5,716 bases of DNA, taken from positions 1 through 5,716 of the forward strand of contig CAZITO010000089.1 in assembly GCA_964542225.1 (NCBI GenBank), in the 5' to 3' direction. The position numbers and the translations under genes are program-made. This document shows, piece after piece, positions 5,716-5,716 of this stretch. Under the pieces are notes generated by a model, which saw only the letters and a program-made list of their open reading frames with translations, made no database searches and was not told the origin of the DNA. Within the stretch, counting starts at the first letter, position 1, and each line of letters opens with the position of its first letter. The stretch comes from Scybalousia_A sp964542225. Lineage in GTDB: Bacteria; Bacteroidota; Bacteroidia; Bacteroidales; P3.

Positions 5716-5716
5716 T

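Overview
The window most likely comes from a Bacteroidota genome, probably Bacteroidales. It is AT-rich. The genes lack clear Shine-Dalgarno sequences and sit behind A/T-only leaders. Two upstream regions carry TAnnTTTG boxes, the -7 element of the Bacteroidota primary sigma factor. The gene content fits too: a BspA-type leucine-rich-repeat surface protein, an NfeD-FloA pair and a ClpS with the family's NDD and HYKG motifs. No species call is possible from the sequence alone.

Every gene I can support is on the minus strand, so transcription runs from right to left. At the right edge (5470-5716) there is no confident gene: a possible last 24 codons of an upstream gene, a GC-richer stretch with degenerate repeats, and a hairpin followed by a T run that looks like that upstream gene's terminator. 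A promoter-like element at 5388-5418 then leads into argS (arginyl-tRNA synthetase), clpS (N-degron adaptor of ClpAP/ClpCP), nfeD (short membrane NfeD protein) and floA (flotillin-like scaffold). Gaps of 28, 32 and 51 bases and no internal terminator suggest one operon, mixing translation, proteolysis and membrane-organisation functions. nfeD and floA are an established functional pair; argS and clpS are probably co-transcribed housekeeping genes.

After floA a 231-base gap holds a set of 10-bp GTTA-type tandem repeats, one of them repeated in inverted orientation to form a 13-bp stem, then a promoter-like element and a 5'-leader hairpin. The next gene is a secreted BspA-like leucine-rich-repeat protein that runs off the left edge (1-1507). 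It is easily missed because it has no stop in the window.

The most interesting observation is a run of nine C residues (coding strand) in this last gene, between its only plausible start codon and its signal peptide. Gaining or losing one base brings a stop codon within about 15 codons, so the tract could act as an ON/OFF phase-variation switch for a surface protein. I see no wholly new multi-gene system; the other points of interest are the two intergenic repeat clusters.
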